From the NCBI RefSeq assembly GCF_014640295.1, contig NZ_BMGR01000014.1:1-64000 (forward strand): a stretch of DNA of 64,000 bases, in the 5' to 3' direction. Shown here one piece after another: positions 1 through 8,038 of the stretch. Position 1 is the stretch's first letter; each line of letters starts with the position of its first letter. Origin of the DNA: Paenibacillus abyssi. Its GTDB lineage: Bacteria; Bacillota; Bacilli; Paenibacillales; Paenibacillaceae. The translations under genes were made by a program, and so were the position numbers. The notes below the pieces were generated by a model that ran no database searches, was not told the DNA's origin, and saw only the letters and a list, made by a program, of their open reading frames with translations.

Positions 1-759
1 GGGTTTGAGTGGGGAGATTGGAGCGCAGCGAAGTTCTTCTATATAGAGACGAATCGACCGCCTGTCTCAGATTTTAGCTGTACGCCTAGTCCTGCCTATG
101 AAGGCGATGTCGTCAATTGCACGAATCAAAGTACAGATCCAGATGGCGACCTAATGACGTATCTCTGGACAGTTAGCGGGCCGGGTGGTTACAGCGCGAC
201 ATTCACAACCACAAACATCAGCTTACCGCGTACTGTGACAGAAAATCGAGTGGGAACCTATAAAATTAAGCTTCGGGCAACCGATTCTAAGGGGATGGCA
301 AATAATACGGACGCACAGAAAAGTGTTGTAGTCCAAGCCTTGTCAATTTCCGGACAGGTCAAGCACACAGCCCAGTGGGAACAAAATCGCTTGAAATGGA
401 ACACCGGCAACCCGACGTTAACGCGAGCGGCAAATACTTTCTGGGCAGGAGAAGGTTTTGATCTGGTCGGTACGCCAACTGCAACTTCGAGCGCAGGTGG
501 CAGCACAACGACGGCTTCGAGTATTGCGGTGGCAGCAGCTGGAATCGGGAATGCGGCACTTGCAAAACAAAACGCTACGACTTGGACCGGTTATATCGGA
601 CAAGACACAACGGTAGTAGAATTGGAGAAGCTCGCGGATGGCGCATACGACTTTACGTTCACGGTCACTTACTCCAACGGGGTACAAAAAACAACGACTG
701 TCACCATTTACATCGCCGGCAACTGGAACGAATTCTTCAGGTTCCACCGGGCCTATTAA
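1..759 (+). CDS. C-terminal part of a PKD/Ig-like surface protein (partial)
   Basis: The reading frame is open from base 1, so the N-terminus lies outside the window. The visible 252 residues begin with a stretch typical of PKD folds: a proline-rich 'NRPPV' start, 'DPDGD' and 'YLWTVSG', then beta-strand-rich sequence. A second segment contains 'WNTGNP' and 'FWAGEGF', which recalls extracellular beta-sandwich modules of large Gram-positive surface proteins. No LPXTG motif or membrane anchor is visible at the C-terminus. A strong intrinsic terminator follows directly, so it is the last gene of its unit. It is likely an exported adhesin or a surface-exposed conjugation-associated protein; that role is inference from fold and context. 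Confidence 0.7.
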   Translation, partial: GFEWGDWSAAKFFYIETNRPPVSDFSCTPSPAYEGDVVNCTNQSTDPDGDLMTYLWTVSGPGGYSATFTTTNISLPRTVTENRVGTYKIKLRATDSKGMANNTDAQKSVVVQALSISGQVKHTAQWEQNRLKWNTGNPTLTRAANTFWAGEGFDLVGTPTATSSAGGSTTTASSIAVAAAGIGNAALAKQNATTWTGYIGQDTTVVELEKLADGAYDFTFTVTYSNGVQKTTTVTIYIAGNWNEFFRFHRAY

Positions 760-762
760 ACG

Positions 763-799
763 AAAAAGGGAGGAGCTGCATTTAGCTCCTTCCTTTTTC
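763..799 (+). terminator. Intrinsic terminator after the surface protein
   Basis: A nearly perfect stem (AAAAAGGGAGGAGCT paired with AGCTCCTTCCTTTTT, one G-T wobble) around a short loop starts 4 bases after the stop codon and runs into Ts. Confidence 0.85.
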
Positions 800-897
800 A
801 TTGAGCAGGGCTTCCGTGCTTTGCCGAAAGCAGATAGTCAATCGGGATCACCACGAGTACCTGGAAGAAACTCATATTCAACAAGGACGTCCATCCA

Positions 898-1003
898 TTG
901 AGTGTCGGATGAGTGCAGGTTATAATTGGTTGAGATAAATAATTGATGTGCAGCTAATCGGAAGCACCGAAAAGCATGGGGAAACCCTGACTTTCGGTGC
1001 TTT
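898..1003 (+). promoter_or_regulatory. Promoter plus conserved GGAAGCAC leader hairpin (copy 1)
   Basis: TTGAGT (898-903), a 17-bp spacer and TATAAT (921-926) form a sigma-A promoter. GGAAGCAC starts at 960. The outer stem is AAGCACCGAAA (962-972) with TTTCGGTGCTT (992-1002), and inside it lies a GGG-GAAA-CCC inner stem. A ribosome binding site and the gene at 1023 follow. This is the first of at least thirteen related leaders in the window. Confidence 0.75.
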
Positions 1004-1022
1004 CTCATTAAGGAGGATCATA

Positions 1023-2087
1023 ATGAAAAACTATTATTCTAATCCGCAGATCGACCGAGAAATGAAGATGGGTCACGTTATTGATTCGCCAGATACGGCG
1101 ATACGATGGGATTGGATGAACCCGAGCTACGCTACTTTAGCTGTGGTTGGCGATAGTGTGCGATCGTCCAGGAAGGCGATGGTATCCAAGATTGCGCATA
1201 ATATTCATCAGCATGACAACCAAGCCGTGTTTTGGATTACTGCAGACCAAACAGAGCATAGCAGCTCCGTGGAAATCGACGATTCGATTGCGTGGCTTGA
1301 AGATCGGCCGGATATTTCAAAAGACTATGACCCAAACCAGTATTTCAGGGATCGGCGCAGTATTTTTCCTGCGGTTTACTTTGATCTGATGGCTCAGGGT
1401 AAAGGCCAATTTAGGCTTCGTGACTATGTGCCCTCCATTACATACCGTTCTCACATGGAAGGCCCGACTCACGGGTACCAACGGCTGTTTGAAGGCATAC
1501 AGGATCCGCAAATTCGGGAGACGCTGCTTGGCGCCCATAAGAAGGTCCAGAACGGCGTGGAGTGGCATATTACGGATACCGGCAGAAAATTTATTATCCC
1601 GTCAGGTGTATCGAAGGAAGAGAAGGCTGCGGCGATGGTGCTTTCGATGTGGAGCTTCTGGTCTTACATTTGCCGCATTGAACGGCCGCAGCAGTTTCTT
1701 CTTATTATCGAACCGGATAAGGATGTTATGCTTGGTGAACATGGAACAGAACTCAAAAACTATATCATCCGTACAATGGACGTTATTCAAAAGCTGACGG
1801 AAGAGCTGACCTTGGCCGTATTGTTGTCTTCCGATACGATGTTCCCGGTCTCTGAGATGGCGATCCGCACGCGCGTATTTTTGGAAACGCATGAATCAGA
1901 TATGGACATGTTTACTCCCGAGCATAAGGAGTTTTTTGGGGAACGGTTGTATCGGGAGTGGGAGAAGGGAAATAGTCACGTCGCATATATTCAGGATTTT
2001 TATTCCGGGAAAAGCTGTGTTGGAGATCTGAATCCGGCCGCTATTGCATTTACCGAGGCAAATGAAGCCGTGGGAACCGGTGAATGA
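1023..2087 (+). CDS. Putative degenerate P-loop ATPase, conjugation-associated candidate
   Basis: The start is ATG 1023, 9 bases after AAGGAGG; an in-frame start at 948 would lie upstream of the leader hairpin and is rejected. The 354-residue protein has an early 'LAVVGDSV' strand-loop where a Walker A would sit, but the loop lacks GxxxxGK[ST], so ATP binding is doubtful. A later hydrophobic strand 'FLLIIEPD' resembles a Walker B and 'LAVLLSSDTMF' resembles a sensor strand. This order recalls the C-terminal ATPase domains of VirB4/VirD4/HerA-type proteins. I infer a structural relative of a conjugation ATPase that has lost catalysis. Expression is through leader copy 1, shared with the T4SS operon. 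Confidence 0.6.
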   Translation: MKNYYSNPQIDREMKMGHVIDSPDTAIRWDWMNPSYATLAVVGDSVRSSRKAMVSKIAHNIHQHDNQAVFWITADQTEHSSSVEIDDSIAWLEDRPDISKDYDPNQYFRDRRSIFPAVYFDLMAQGKGQFRLRDYVPSITYRSHMEGPTHGYQRLFEGIQDPQIRETLLGAHKKVQNGVEWHITDTGRKFIIPSGVSKEEKAAAMVLSMWSFWSYICRIERPQQFLLIIEPDKDVMLGEHGTELKNYIIRTMDVIQKLTEELTLAVLLSSDTMFPVSEMAIRTRVFLETHESDMDMFTPEHKEFFGERLYREWEKGNSHVAYIQDFYSGKSCVGDLNPAAIAFTEANEAVGTGE

Positions 2088-2131
2088 TGCCCAGCGTGTA
2101 GTAATGCCGAAGGGAGGACGCGATAACTTAA

Positions 2132-2227
2132 ATGGACAAGAAAAAATCGAAAAAAGACTTTTTTATAGCTTTACTCATTGGCATCATCTTGGGAGCACTG
2201 GCGACGTCATTAAATGTACTCAAGTGA
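2132..2227 (+). CDS. 31-residue single-pass membrane micro-protein
   Basis: The ORF starts with a lysine-rich segment (MDKKKSKKD) followed by one hydrophobic helix of about 20 residues and a short tail. An AGGGAGG lies about 14 bases upstream, longer than ideal. The basic N-terminus predicts the N-terminus inside the cell. It has no recognisable family. It sits 44 bp after the ATPase-like gene and may be co-transcribed. Confidence 0.45.
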   Translation: MDKKKSKKDFFIALLIGIILGALATSLNVLK

Positions 2228-2559
2228 TGAACTTGTTTATTTAAACAGCCGTAGTTGCTTTACACCTCCATGAATTCCCAATAGAATATAAGTATCTTAT
2301 TACTTCACCATACAGCGCGATCGTAGCCAAGCGGCATGGGTCGTTTCGTAGGTTCCTTTACTTGGAACAGAAAGTTCAGGCAAAGAATTTGTCTGTTCAT
2401 TGACTATGAAACGAAACCAACAACGCTTGGCTTTGTTGCGTTTTCGCTGTGTAACAAGAAAATTCCGCATTCCCATGACGGAAGGAAACGTTCTGCTTTA
2501 GGACGGATCCCCGTCTTTTTTGTGTTCAAAATTCGATTATGAAAGGTGAGTGATAAACG
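2228..2559 (+). other. 332-bp gene-free stretch with a leader terminator
   Basis: No convincing ORF is present. Two things can be seen. At 2477-2523 there is a GACGG...CCGTC structure ending in GGACGGATCCCCGTC and a T-run, placed like a leader terminator ahead of the gene at 2560. Near 2256-2290 a weak TTTACA / AGAATA pair could serve as a promoter. The structure differs from the GAAGCAC leaders but has the same position. Confidence 0.4.
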
Positions 2560-2904
2560 ATGTTAAGCATTTTTGTAGCATCTATCTTAGCAGGTGCGTT
2601 TGGAGGAATTCTGAATGCTCTCCATAAAAAATCAGCCATCGAGCTGCCAAGATTTGTAACCTCTAAAGTAGCTGGGAAGGTTTTAAAACCTGGGATTGTC
2701 AGAAACATTCTGATTGGAATGGGAGCGGGTATTGTTGCGGTGCAGCTCTTACGCTTCCTGCCAATTGAATTGGACATCTTTCAATTCACGGCTATAGCCG
2801 TTCTGGGTGGTTTTAGTGGAACGAAACTTCTTGCTCGAAACGCTGAAAGACTGTCTGAGCAGACGGAGAAGATTGTCGAAGAAATCATTTCTAAGATGAA
2901 ATAA
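2560..2904 (+). CDS. Small membrane protein, DUF4257-like
   Basis: 114 residues. There are hydrophobic segments at about residues 2-20, 48-63 and 72-90, with GG/GxxxG motifs, then a charged amphipathic C-terminal helix ('ERLSEQTEKIVEEIISK'). The layout (glycine-rich first helix, short basic loop, two further helices) resembles the small Bacillus DUF4257 membrane proteins, but I recognise the topology rather than a diagnostic motif. AAAGGTGAG precedes the ATG. The gene follows a leader terminator and is followed after 29 bp by a 57-residue ORF, probably in one operon. Confidence 0.65.
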   Translation: MLSIFVASILAGAFGGILNALHKKSAIELPRFVTSKVAGKVLKPGIVRNILIGMGAGIVAVQLLRFLPIELDIFQFTAIAVLGGFSGTKLLARNAERLSEQTEKIVEEIISKMK

Positions 2905-2933
2905 ATACGCTATCTGAAAGCGAGGAGAAGGTC

Positions 2934-3107
2934 ATGAATCACGGTATTGATCCGGAAGAGATGATGGAGGCTCTCCGGGAATGTATTATTGCTTTGCAAG
3001 TAGCAGAGACGAATGAGGAGCGGGGTATAATTCGCTCCCAAATACATAGGCTCAAACAGCATATTACGAGCCGTGGTATGACTGTCCCTTTTGGCGAACT
3101 GGCATAA
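2934..3107 (+). CDS. 57-residue helical protein, paralogue of the gene at 3266
   Basis: ATG 2934 follows GAGGAG. The protein is all-helical and charged. Its core pattern 'EALRECIIALQVAETNEERGIIRSQ' can be aligned with 'ETLLELHTAILVTENKEDRQRI' in the next gene, so the two look like diverged tandem duplicates. No known domain. A strong terminator follows at 3131. Confidence 0.6.
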   Translation: MNHGIDPEEMMEALRECIIALQVAETNEERGIIRSQIHRLKQHITSRGMTVPFGELA

Positions 3108-3130
3108 GTGAACAGGTCACGAAACAAATT

Positions 3131-3162
3131 AGCGCTGAGCAAATTGCTCGGCGCTTTTTTGC
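3131..3162 (+). terminator. Intrinsic terminator
   Basis: AGCGCTGAGCAA with TTGCTCGGCGCT (one wobble) followed by TTTTTT, 24 bases after the stop of the 57-residue gene. Confidence 0.85.
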
Positions 3163-3265
3163 ATTTATACAAAAGGGACGTTTAGTTTTTGCGTAATTAA
3201 CTGTTATAGGAGTAAACTGGAGGTAAATAGCGTGAGTTCAATTAAATTCGAAATGAGGGATTCTA

Positions 3266-3454
3266 ATGGAAAAAGAAGTCAAAGAATCTGCTCTTGAAAC
3301 TCTGTTGGAATTACATACAGCGATCCTAGTGACGGAGAACAAAGAAGACCGGCAGAGGATAATGGACCAAGCGGGGCGTTTGCTCGAGGTCCTTGCCGCA
3401 GATGAACTGCTGCCCAAAGACGTGCTCCAGCTGTGGAATGACATTAAAGTCTAA
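3266..3454 (+). CDS. 62-residue helical protein, paralogue of the gene at 2934
   Basis: ATG 3266 follows GAGG. Two charged amphipathic helices, no cysteines, no membrane segment. It shares the E-x-L-x2-L-x3-I-L-x-TE-N-x-E-x-R pattern with the 57-residue protein upstream. It forms a tight unit with 3473 and 3687 (18-bp gap, then an overlap). Function unknown. Confidence 0.65.
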   Translation: MEKEVKESALETLLELHTAILVTENKEDRQRIMDQAGRLLEVLAADELLPKDVLQLWNDIKV

Positions 3455-3472
3455 CTTGAGGAGAGATAAACC

Positions 3473-3706
3473 ATGTTAAAGGATATGGACCAGATGGAAG
3501 CGGGTATTATGGTGACGAAAATGAGTGTCGTTTTAACGATGCTTAATCATGGGAACGATGAGCAGAAACGTTTTGCGCGGGCGGAGGTTAAGCAGCTGGC
3601 AGCGATCTTGGAAAGGAGCATGGAACCCACGGCATATAAACTGGCAGCATTGAATCTCGGCTTCACCGCGGAGGAGATGGAGATTCTTGAACAAGTCGCT
3701 GTTTAA
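3473..3706 (+). CDS. 77-residue helical protein of unknown function
   Basis: ATG 3473 follows GGAGAG by 8 bases. All-helical, soluble, with an acidic C-terminus ('TAEEMEILEQVAV'). Its last 20 bases overlap the start of the next gene, so translation is probably coupled. Confidence 0.65.
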   Translation: MLKDMDQMEAGIMVTKMSVVLTMLNHGNDEQKRFARAEVKQLAAILERSMEPTAYKLAALNLGFTAEEMEILEQVAV

Positions 3707-4094
3707 TCCTCCTTCGCCTAAATGGAGATGGTTCATTTATCCGCTCATCGGTGTATTTCTGTACCTGAACTTGCGGATGATCCTCAGGATAGGTTCGGGA
3801 TCCGAGATAACGCTCGGAGATAAACTCGTCTACTCCGTCCAATTTTCCTTTATGCTTGCGTCCTGGTATTTGCTCTTCGGATATCGATATCTACGCTGGG
3901 CGGCAAACACAAAGACCGAGTTGTTTTGGACGGCAAAGCAGAACCGGCTCATTTTTATAAAGAAATACGGTAGGCTGTTCATCAATGAAGAGGCGTGTAA
4001 AAAGCTTGGGATTGACCCACTGCCCTATAAGCGGTTAAGGCAATCCGATTTACGCGAAGTCGCCGAACGAATTGAGAATCAACGTGTGATCTAA
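3687..4094 (+). CDS. Two-pass membrane protein with cytoplasmic C-terminal domain
   Basis: The start is TTG 3687, with GGAG 13 bases upstream inside the previous gene; no ATG with a site is available. 135 residues. Hydrophobic segments at about residues 14-32 and 46-66, then a basic soluble part ('RLIFIKKYGRLFINEEACKKLGID') ending in a charged helix. It is the last gene before the transposon insertion at 4111. No family recognised. Confidence 0.6.
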   Translation: MNKSLFNPPSPKWRWFIYPLIGVFLYLNLRMILRIGSGSEITLGDKLVYSVQFSFMLASWYLLFGYRYLRWAANTKTELFWTAKQNRLIFIKKYGRLFINEEACKKLGIDPLPYKRLRQSDLREVAERIENQRVI

Positions 4095-4110
4095 GCAAAT
4101 AACGTCTATG

Positions 4111-4802
4111 TGTTACGTGCAAATAAAGTCTTAGACAGTAATTCTTGATTTTACGAGGCTTTTATATTGAATAAATCGTTAGCTTTTGAGCAATATGTTC
4201 TTGACTACAATTGAACCAAGAGTCTGAGGGAAACTGAATCGGGAAAATAAAGTGTTAGACTTTTGGACGTTTCTAATCATAGGGAGGCTGCTTATATGTT
4301 TGAAGCGATCAGTTCATTAATTTATCAAGAGGATTGGAAAATGCAATGTTGGAGAGAGAGGTACGGGAGTAGGAGGTTTTGGATTGTTCTAGGTCCCCAA
4401 GAAGGTGTTGTTGATCAAATTAGAGATATTAGCACTGGACCGGATATTCCTAGCATTGAATTAGCTTCATTCTTTTATGTAGTAGGATCATGGTTGCCAG
4501 TAATTAATAAGGACTCATTCGAAGAAGCATTAACAGCACTTAATGAAAAACTGCTTCCGATCTATAAAAATGGTGTTTGGCAAAGTGCAGTACATGATGC
4601 TCTCGCCCGCATTATTGAAGTCAGCGATAATTCATACGGTTTAGCACGAGCAGTCCGCGAAAATGACGATGCATTGCTGGCCCCGAATCTCTAGCAACAC
4701 ATGCCGCCGTTCGGAATTACCGAAGCTGCCGTTAATTCTAGTCTACAACTTTTTTTTGAGTCTAATACTTAATTGAGTCTAACACTTTATTTTCTTTGAG
4801 CA
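4111..4802 (+). mobile_element. 692-bp Tn7-like mini-element with 5-bp target duplication
   Basis: The element begins TGTTACGTG and ends GAGCA, and is flanked on both sides by CTATG (4106-4110 and 4803-4807), a 5-bp target duplication. The left end carries spaced copies of AAATAAAGTNTTAGAC (about 4120 and 4244). The right end carries tightly packed inverse copies at about 4741, 4759 and 4775. TG..CA termini, 5-bp duplication, and spaced left but packed right protein-binding sites match the Tn7/Tn5053/Mu type of DDE transposon. It encodes no transposase, only one cargo gene (4296-4694), so it must be mobilised in trans. The same end sequences occur at 15855-18066 and 13848. Confidence 0.88.
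4296..4694 (+). CDS. Cargo protein of the mini-element, unknown function
   Basis: The start is ATG 4296 after AGGGAGG; the longer frame from 4263 lacks a site and runs into a transposase-binding repeat. 132 residues, soluble, rich in tryptophan and tyrosine in the first half ('WKMQCWRERYGSRRFWIV') and mostly helical in the second. As the only gene of a non-autonomous Tn7-like element it is a candidate accessory function such as defence, immunity or anti-defence. That is inferred from position only; I recognise no domain. Confidence 0.7.
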   Translation: MFEAISSLIYQEDWKMQCWRERYGSRRFWIVLGPQEGVVDQIRDISTGPDIPSIELASFFYVVGSWLPVINKDSFEEALTALNEKLLPIYKNGVWQSAVHDALARIIEVSDNSYGLARAVRENDDALLAPNL

Positions 4803-4809
4803 CTATGAT

Positions 4810-4840
4810 AGCACCGACCTTAACTAAAGGCGGTGTTTTG
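4810..4840 (+). promoter_or_regulatory. Leader hairpin of the GAAGCAC family, cut from its promoter by a transposon (copy 2)
   Basis: AGCACCG-A-CCTT-aacta-AAGG-CGGTGTTTTGCTTT: stems CACCG/CGGTG and CCTT/AAGG and a T-rich tail, in front of the helicase gene. The Tn7-like element ends only 8 bases upstream. Rejoining the two copies of CTATG restores ...CTATGATAGCACC. Whatever promoter served this leader is now 0.7 kb away, unless TATGAT itself is the -10. Confidence 0.6.
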
Positions 4841-4961
4841 CTTTATTCGAGGGTTGGTAAAGTCGCCGAAAGTCGAAGCATAACTTATTCTTAAAGAAAT
4901 ACGTAACGTTGTGCCGCGTTAACGTCGCGTTACGCAACGTAGAGTGGAAAGGCGGCTTTAC

Positions 4962-6899
4962 ATGGCTCGACATCTTCAGTATTATCCCAACCCGGTAGGT
5001 GCGAAGCGCAAATGGGCCCCCGCCACAGCACCGCTGCAACCGCAAACGAGTGTTGATTACGTTAAGGAGAACGAAGAAGATACTTACTTCTTCCGGGCAC
5101 TCGAAATCGAGAAGACGATAATGAATGCTCAACAGGTCGATGCTGTACGTCATGGTAAGGGGCCGGCAAGGGTGACAGCGGGAGCGGGAGCGGGAAAAAC
5201 GAGAGTTCTCATTGAGCGAGTAGCATACCTTATCAGCCAGCGGGATATCGATCCCTCGCGCATCATGATGCTGACCTTTGCGAATAAGACGGCCGCGGAA
5301 ATGAAAGAACGGCTTGCATCGGAACCGAGCATTGGAGAGAAAGCAGAGCAAATACTTTGCGGTACATTTCACTCCATCTTCCTCCGCCTTATTCGGGGGA
5401 GAGGATTTAACCAGAAGGTGCTCAGCGAACAGGATGCTCATGAAATGATCGCACAAGCCATTCGCAGCTGCAGGAGTTCGCTTAAATTAGAGCCAGCCGA
5501 GATAAAGGAACATATAGACGCATGGAAACGTGAAGGGCGAAACCCGGAGGACATGGCTGAAAACAATAAGCAGGAGAAAGAGATCAAAAGGGTAGCGTTA
5601 AGTTATGAGAAAGAGAAGCGGGATATCGGCTCGATCGATTTCAACGATATTATGCTGATTTCCCTAAATGAGATTGAAGCCGATGATGCATTATTAGCCA
5701 CACTTCAAGCTCGCATTGAGTTCGTGTTGGTCGATGAGTTCCAGGACACCAGTACAATTCAGTTTCGGATCCTGCAGCTGATCGTGCAAGGCCAAGAGAA
5801 TATTTTCGTAGTTGGAGATGAAGACCAATCGATTTATCGGTACGCCGGAGCGGGTCGCTTCATGCAGGACTTTCTAAAGTATTATCCTGGTGCGTCTGAA
5901 TACAGGCTGACAGCTAACTACAGATCAAGCCCATGGATCGTGGAACTTGGCAATGAAATTATTGCTCAGAACAAAAACCGAACGCCCAAACGAATGATGG
6001 CGACTAGGGCGGGTATTCAGAGCCCCATGTTCCTGCGTCCCCTCCATCCGGCTGCCGAAGCCCAGATTATAAGCGATCATATCATGAAGCGGTTAGATCG
6101 CGGGGAGGCGCCTGAAACGATCGCTATCTTGTACCGCGCTCAGCCGGCCGCCAACATGCTGCTGGAAAGTCTTATCGCAAAAAACATACCGATCCAGGGC
6201 GATTACCTGGAGCCGACACTGTATGACCGGCAGAGCGTAGAGCCAATCATGGCCAATATTGATTTCGCCGTTTGTCCTTCGTGGGAGCGCATAGAGAGCG
6301 TTCTGAGCAGCCTATGGGTACCGAAAGCACGCGCGGTGGAATGGCTTCGCACACAACATTCTGGAGCTCCAGTGTTGAAGGAGCTTGTGAATTGTCCATT
6401 TCTAACGATCGAGGAGAAACAGCGAATCCTTGAGAGAGACTATCTGCTAAAAGGAGCGTCACCGGGCATACTCGTAGCAAACGTCATACAGGCGATGACA
6501 CATCCTTGGATGGGACGTCCGCTCCACCGGCTCGCGGAGGACTTCGCCGCTCTGCAGGCCGCGGCTGACAAGCATGAGACGATTGAAGCCTTTGATCATT
6601 ATGTCCGGGGAATAAACGATAAACGCTATCGAATGTTAAAAGAGGGCGCCGGCGGTGTCTATTTAATGTCCATCCATCGTTCAAAGGGGCTGGAGTTTCC
6701 GGTGGTCTATATTGTAGGGGCATCCGAACGAATCATTCCTTATTACCTGGCCAAGTCGGAGGAAGAGATTGCGGAGGAATGCAGACTGCTCCATGTTGCC
6801 GTAACCAGAGCGCAGGATGAATTACTCATCAGCTCCCCCTCATCGTTTTGGGGGCAAAATACGGCGATTTCCCGCTTCATACAAGCAGTCTATCAGTAG
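4962..6899 (+). CDS. UvrD/Rep-family superfamily 1 DNA helicase
   Basis: 645 residues from ATG 4962 (AAAGGCGG upstream; GTG 4944 is the alternative). All UvrD motifs are present: Walker A AGAGAGKT (residues 73-80), Walker B 'VDEFQDT', motif III 'GDEDQSIYRYAGA', motif IV 'TANYRS', motif V 'MSIHRSKGLEF' and motif VI 'LLHVAVTRAQDEL'. It is close in length to the shorter PcrA/UvrD-like helicases and lacks the usual C-terminal extension. The role is 3'-5' ssDNA translocation and duplex unwinding, here presumably for element replication or repair. It follows the interrupted leader copy 2. Confidence 0.92.
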   Translation: MARHLQYYPNPVGAKRKWAPATAPLQPQTSVDYVKENEEDTYFFRALEIEKTIMNAQQVDAVRHGKGPARVTAGAGAGKTRVLIERVAYLISQRDIDPSRIMMLTFANKTAAEMKERLASEPSIGEKAEQILCGTFHSIFLRLIRGRGFNQKVLSEQDAHEMIAQAIRSCRSSLKLEPAEIKEHIDAWKREGRNPEDMAENNKQEKEIKRVALSYEKEKRDIGSIDFNDIMLISLNEIEADDALLATLQARIEFVLVDEFQDTSTIQFRILQLIVQGQENIFVVGDEDQSIYRYAGAGRFMQDFLKYYPGASEYRLTANYRSSPWIVELGNEIIAQNKNRTPKRMMATRAGIQSPMFLRPLHPAAEAQIISDHIMKRLDRGEAPETIAILYRAQPAANMLLESLIAKNIPIQGDYLEPTLYDRQSVEPIMANIDFAVCPSWERIESVLSSLWVPKARAVEWLRTQHSGAPVLKELVNCPFLTIEEKQRILERDYLLKGASPGILVANVIQAMTHPWMGRPLHRLAEDFAALQAAADKHETIEAFDHYVRGINDKRYRMLKEGAGGVYLMSIHRSKGLEFPVVYIVGASERIIPYYLAKSEEEIAEECRLLHVAVTRAQDELLISSPSSFWGQNTAISRFIQAVYQ

Positions 6900-6933
6900 C
6901 ATGCAACAATCATGACCAAATAACTTTTCGACA

Positions 6934-6965
6934 TTGACATATTGTGTTGTGAAAAATGCTAGTAT
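6934..6965 (+). promoter_or_regulatory. Probable sigma-A promoter for the gene at 7004
   Basis: A consensus TTGACA (6934-6939) is followed 17 bp later by TGCTAG, or 20 bp later by TAGTAT. The spacing favours the former, the sequence the latter. Confidence 0.45.
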
Positions 6966-7003
6966 GAAATTAGGCTTATTAATCGGATTTGGAGGTTGAT
7001 CAT

Positions 7004-7192
7004 GTGTCAGATAGACAGGCGATCATTATTATTATTCGAACATGGATTCAGGTTTTTACTGCGTTGGTTCTGATAATTTCGGGCGTACAAGGGAACTGGA
7101 ACGTCTTTGTTCCTTCTATTGTCTTGCTAGTGATTACAATAGCATGGATAATTTCAGGAAATAAATCTACTATGAAAAATGTGCGACAATAG
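7004..7192 (+). CDS. 62-residue two-pass membrane protein
   Basis: GTG 7004 is placed 8 bases after GGAGG and gives 'MSDRQAIIIIIR'; the upstream TTG lies before the site. Two hydrophobic helices (about residues 6-24 and 31-48) and a short basic tail. No family recognised. It has its own promoter. Confidence 0.6.
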   Translation: MSDRQAIIIIIRTWIQVFTALVLIISGVQGNWNVFVPSIVLLVITIAWIISGNKSTMKNVRQ

Positions 7193-7300
7193 ATGTATGC
7201 ACATTATTTTGAGGTTTGACATTTGGCGTTCCGTAGACTGGATGATGCTGGGTATATCCAGTAAAATGTAGATAGGAGCTTTACCAAAGGGGCGCGAATC

Positions 7301-7915
7301 ATGGACATGTCACTATTAACGGCTGCCGGCCGGCTGTTTGCTATATTTTTGTTGGTTAAGTTCATCATCTTCTTCCTGGAGATCTCGTTCAACCGGAAAC
7401 CACGCCAAATGAACAACGAATTACCGAAAACAAGACAAGAGGGTGCTGCAAACTTCAAAGCAAACACGCCTCTTTACGATGTGATGGCCAATTACCTCGA
7501 GACAGGTTACTCGCTTGCACTGGATGCTCAATTCTTGTTGAAACATAACGATGCTTTCTTCCGGTACTTGGATCTCATCTTTGAGCACGCTGGCGGGAAT
7601 GTGTTGATCAGCGACGGTGTACTGAAGGAGATCGAGGAGCTCCGTAAAAGGCCGGAGACAGGGATCTTAGCCAACAACCTTCTGGATAATATATCCGAAG
7701 CAATATCCCGTTACCCGAAGCGCTTGGAGGTCATTAGCGTTGATGACGGTCAATCCTCGACTTTTGGAATGAATGATAAGGATAAATTGGATCGTCTGTT
7801 GGCGCCTTATGTTCTGGCAGATAAGTACCGGCTTACCAAAGTTCTCTTGATGTCGGGGGAAGTCGATAAACAAAACCGGGCCGTAAAACACGGACTAGCG
7901 GTACATTCCGTATAG
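7301..7915 (+). CDS. Membrane-anchored PIN-domain protein (putative ribonuclease)
   Basis: 204 residues. One N-terminal membrane helix (residues 5-28) is followed by a basic linker and then a soluble domain. The domain shows the PIN pattern: an early aspartate in 'LALDAQFL', the strand-helix 'VLISDGVLKEIEELRK' as in PIN nucleases ('vipdvVleEl..lk'), and a final 'VLLMSGEVDKQNRAVKHGL', the place of the usual T/S-x-D-x2-N-x2-A-x3-G motif. Acidic residues for metal binding are therefore present at three positions. PIN domains cut RNA; tethering to the membrane is unusual. TTGACA at 7217 may be the promoter. No antitoxin-like partner is adjacent. Confidence 0.6.
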   Translation: MDMSLLTAAGRLFAIFLLVKFIIFFLEISFNRKPRQMNNELPKTRQEGAANFKANTPLYDVMANYLETGYSLALDAQFLLKHNDAFFRYLDLIFEHAGGNVLISDGVLKEIEELRKRPETGILANNLLDNISEAISRYPKRLEVISVDDGQSSTFGMNDKDKLDRLLAPYVLADKYRLTKVLLMSGEVDKQNRAVKHGLAVHSV

Positions 7916-7935
7916 AAGACGTTCGGTTCTTTTGG

Positions 7936-8015
7936 TATAATGGATTAAACGAATAGCCGATAAAATTATCGTGACGAAGCACGTACACGTTCCCCAGGGG
8001 ACAGGTACGTGCTTT
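7936..8015 (+). promoter_or_regulatory. Promoter plus GAAGCAC leader hairpin (copy 3)
   Basis: TATAAT at 7936-7941. GAAGCAC begins at 7976. The outer stem AAGCACGTAC pairs with GTACGTGCTT, with an internal loop and an inner CCCC-A-GGGG stem, then TTTC. AAGGAGG and the nuclease gene follow. Confidence 0.75.
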
Positions 8016-8038
8016 CTTGCGCTTTAAGGAGGTCCACA

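Noticed and set aside
898-1003. Leader hairpins could be plain terminators of upstream genes
   Set aside because: They lie downstream of new promoters and directly before ribosome binding sites, and share a 7-8 nt sequence not required for termination.
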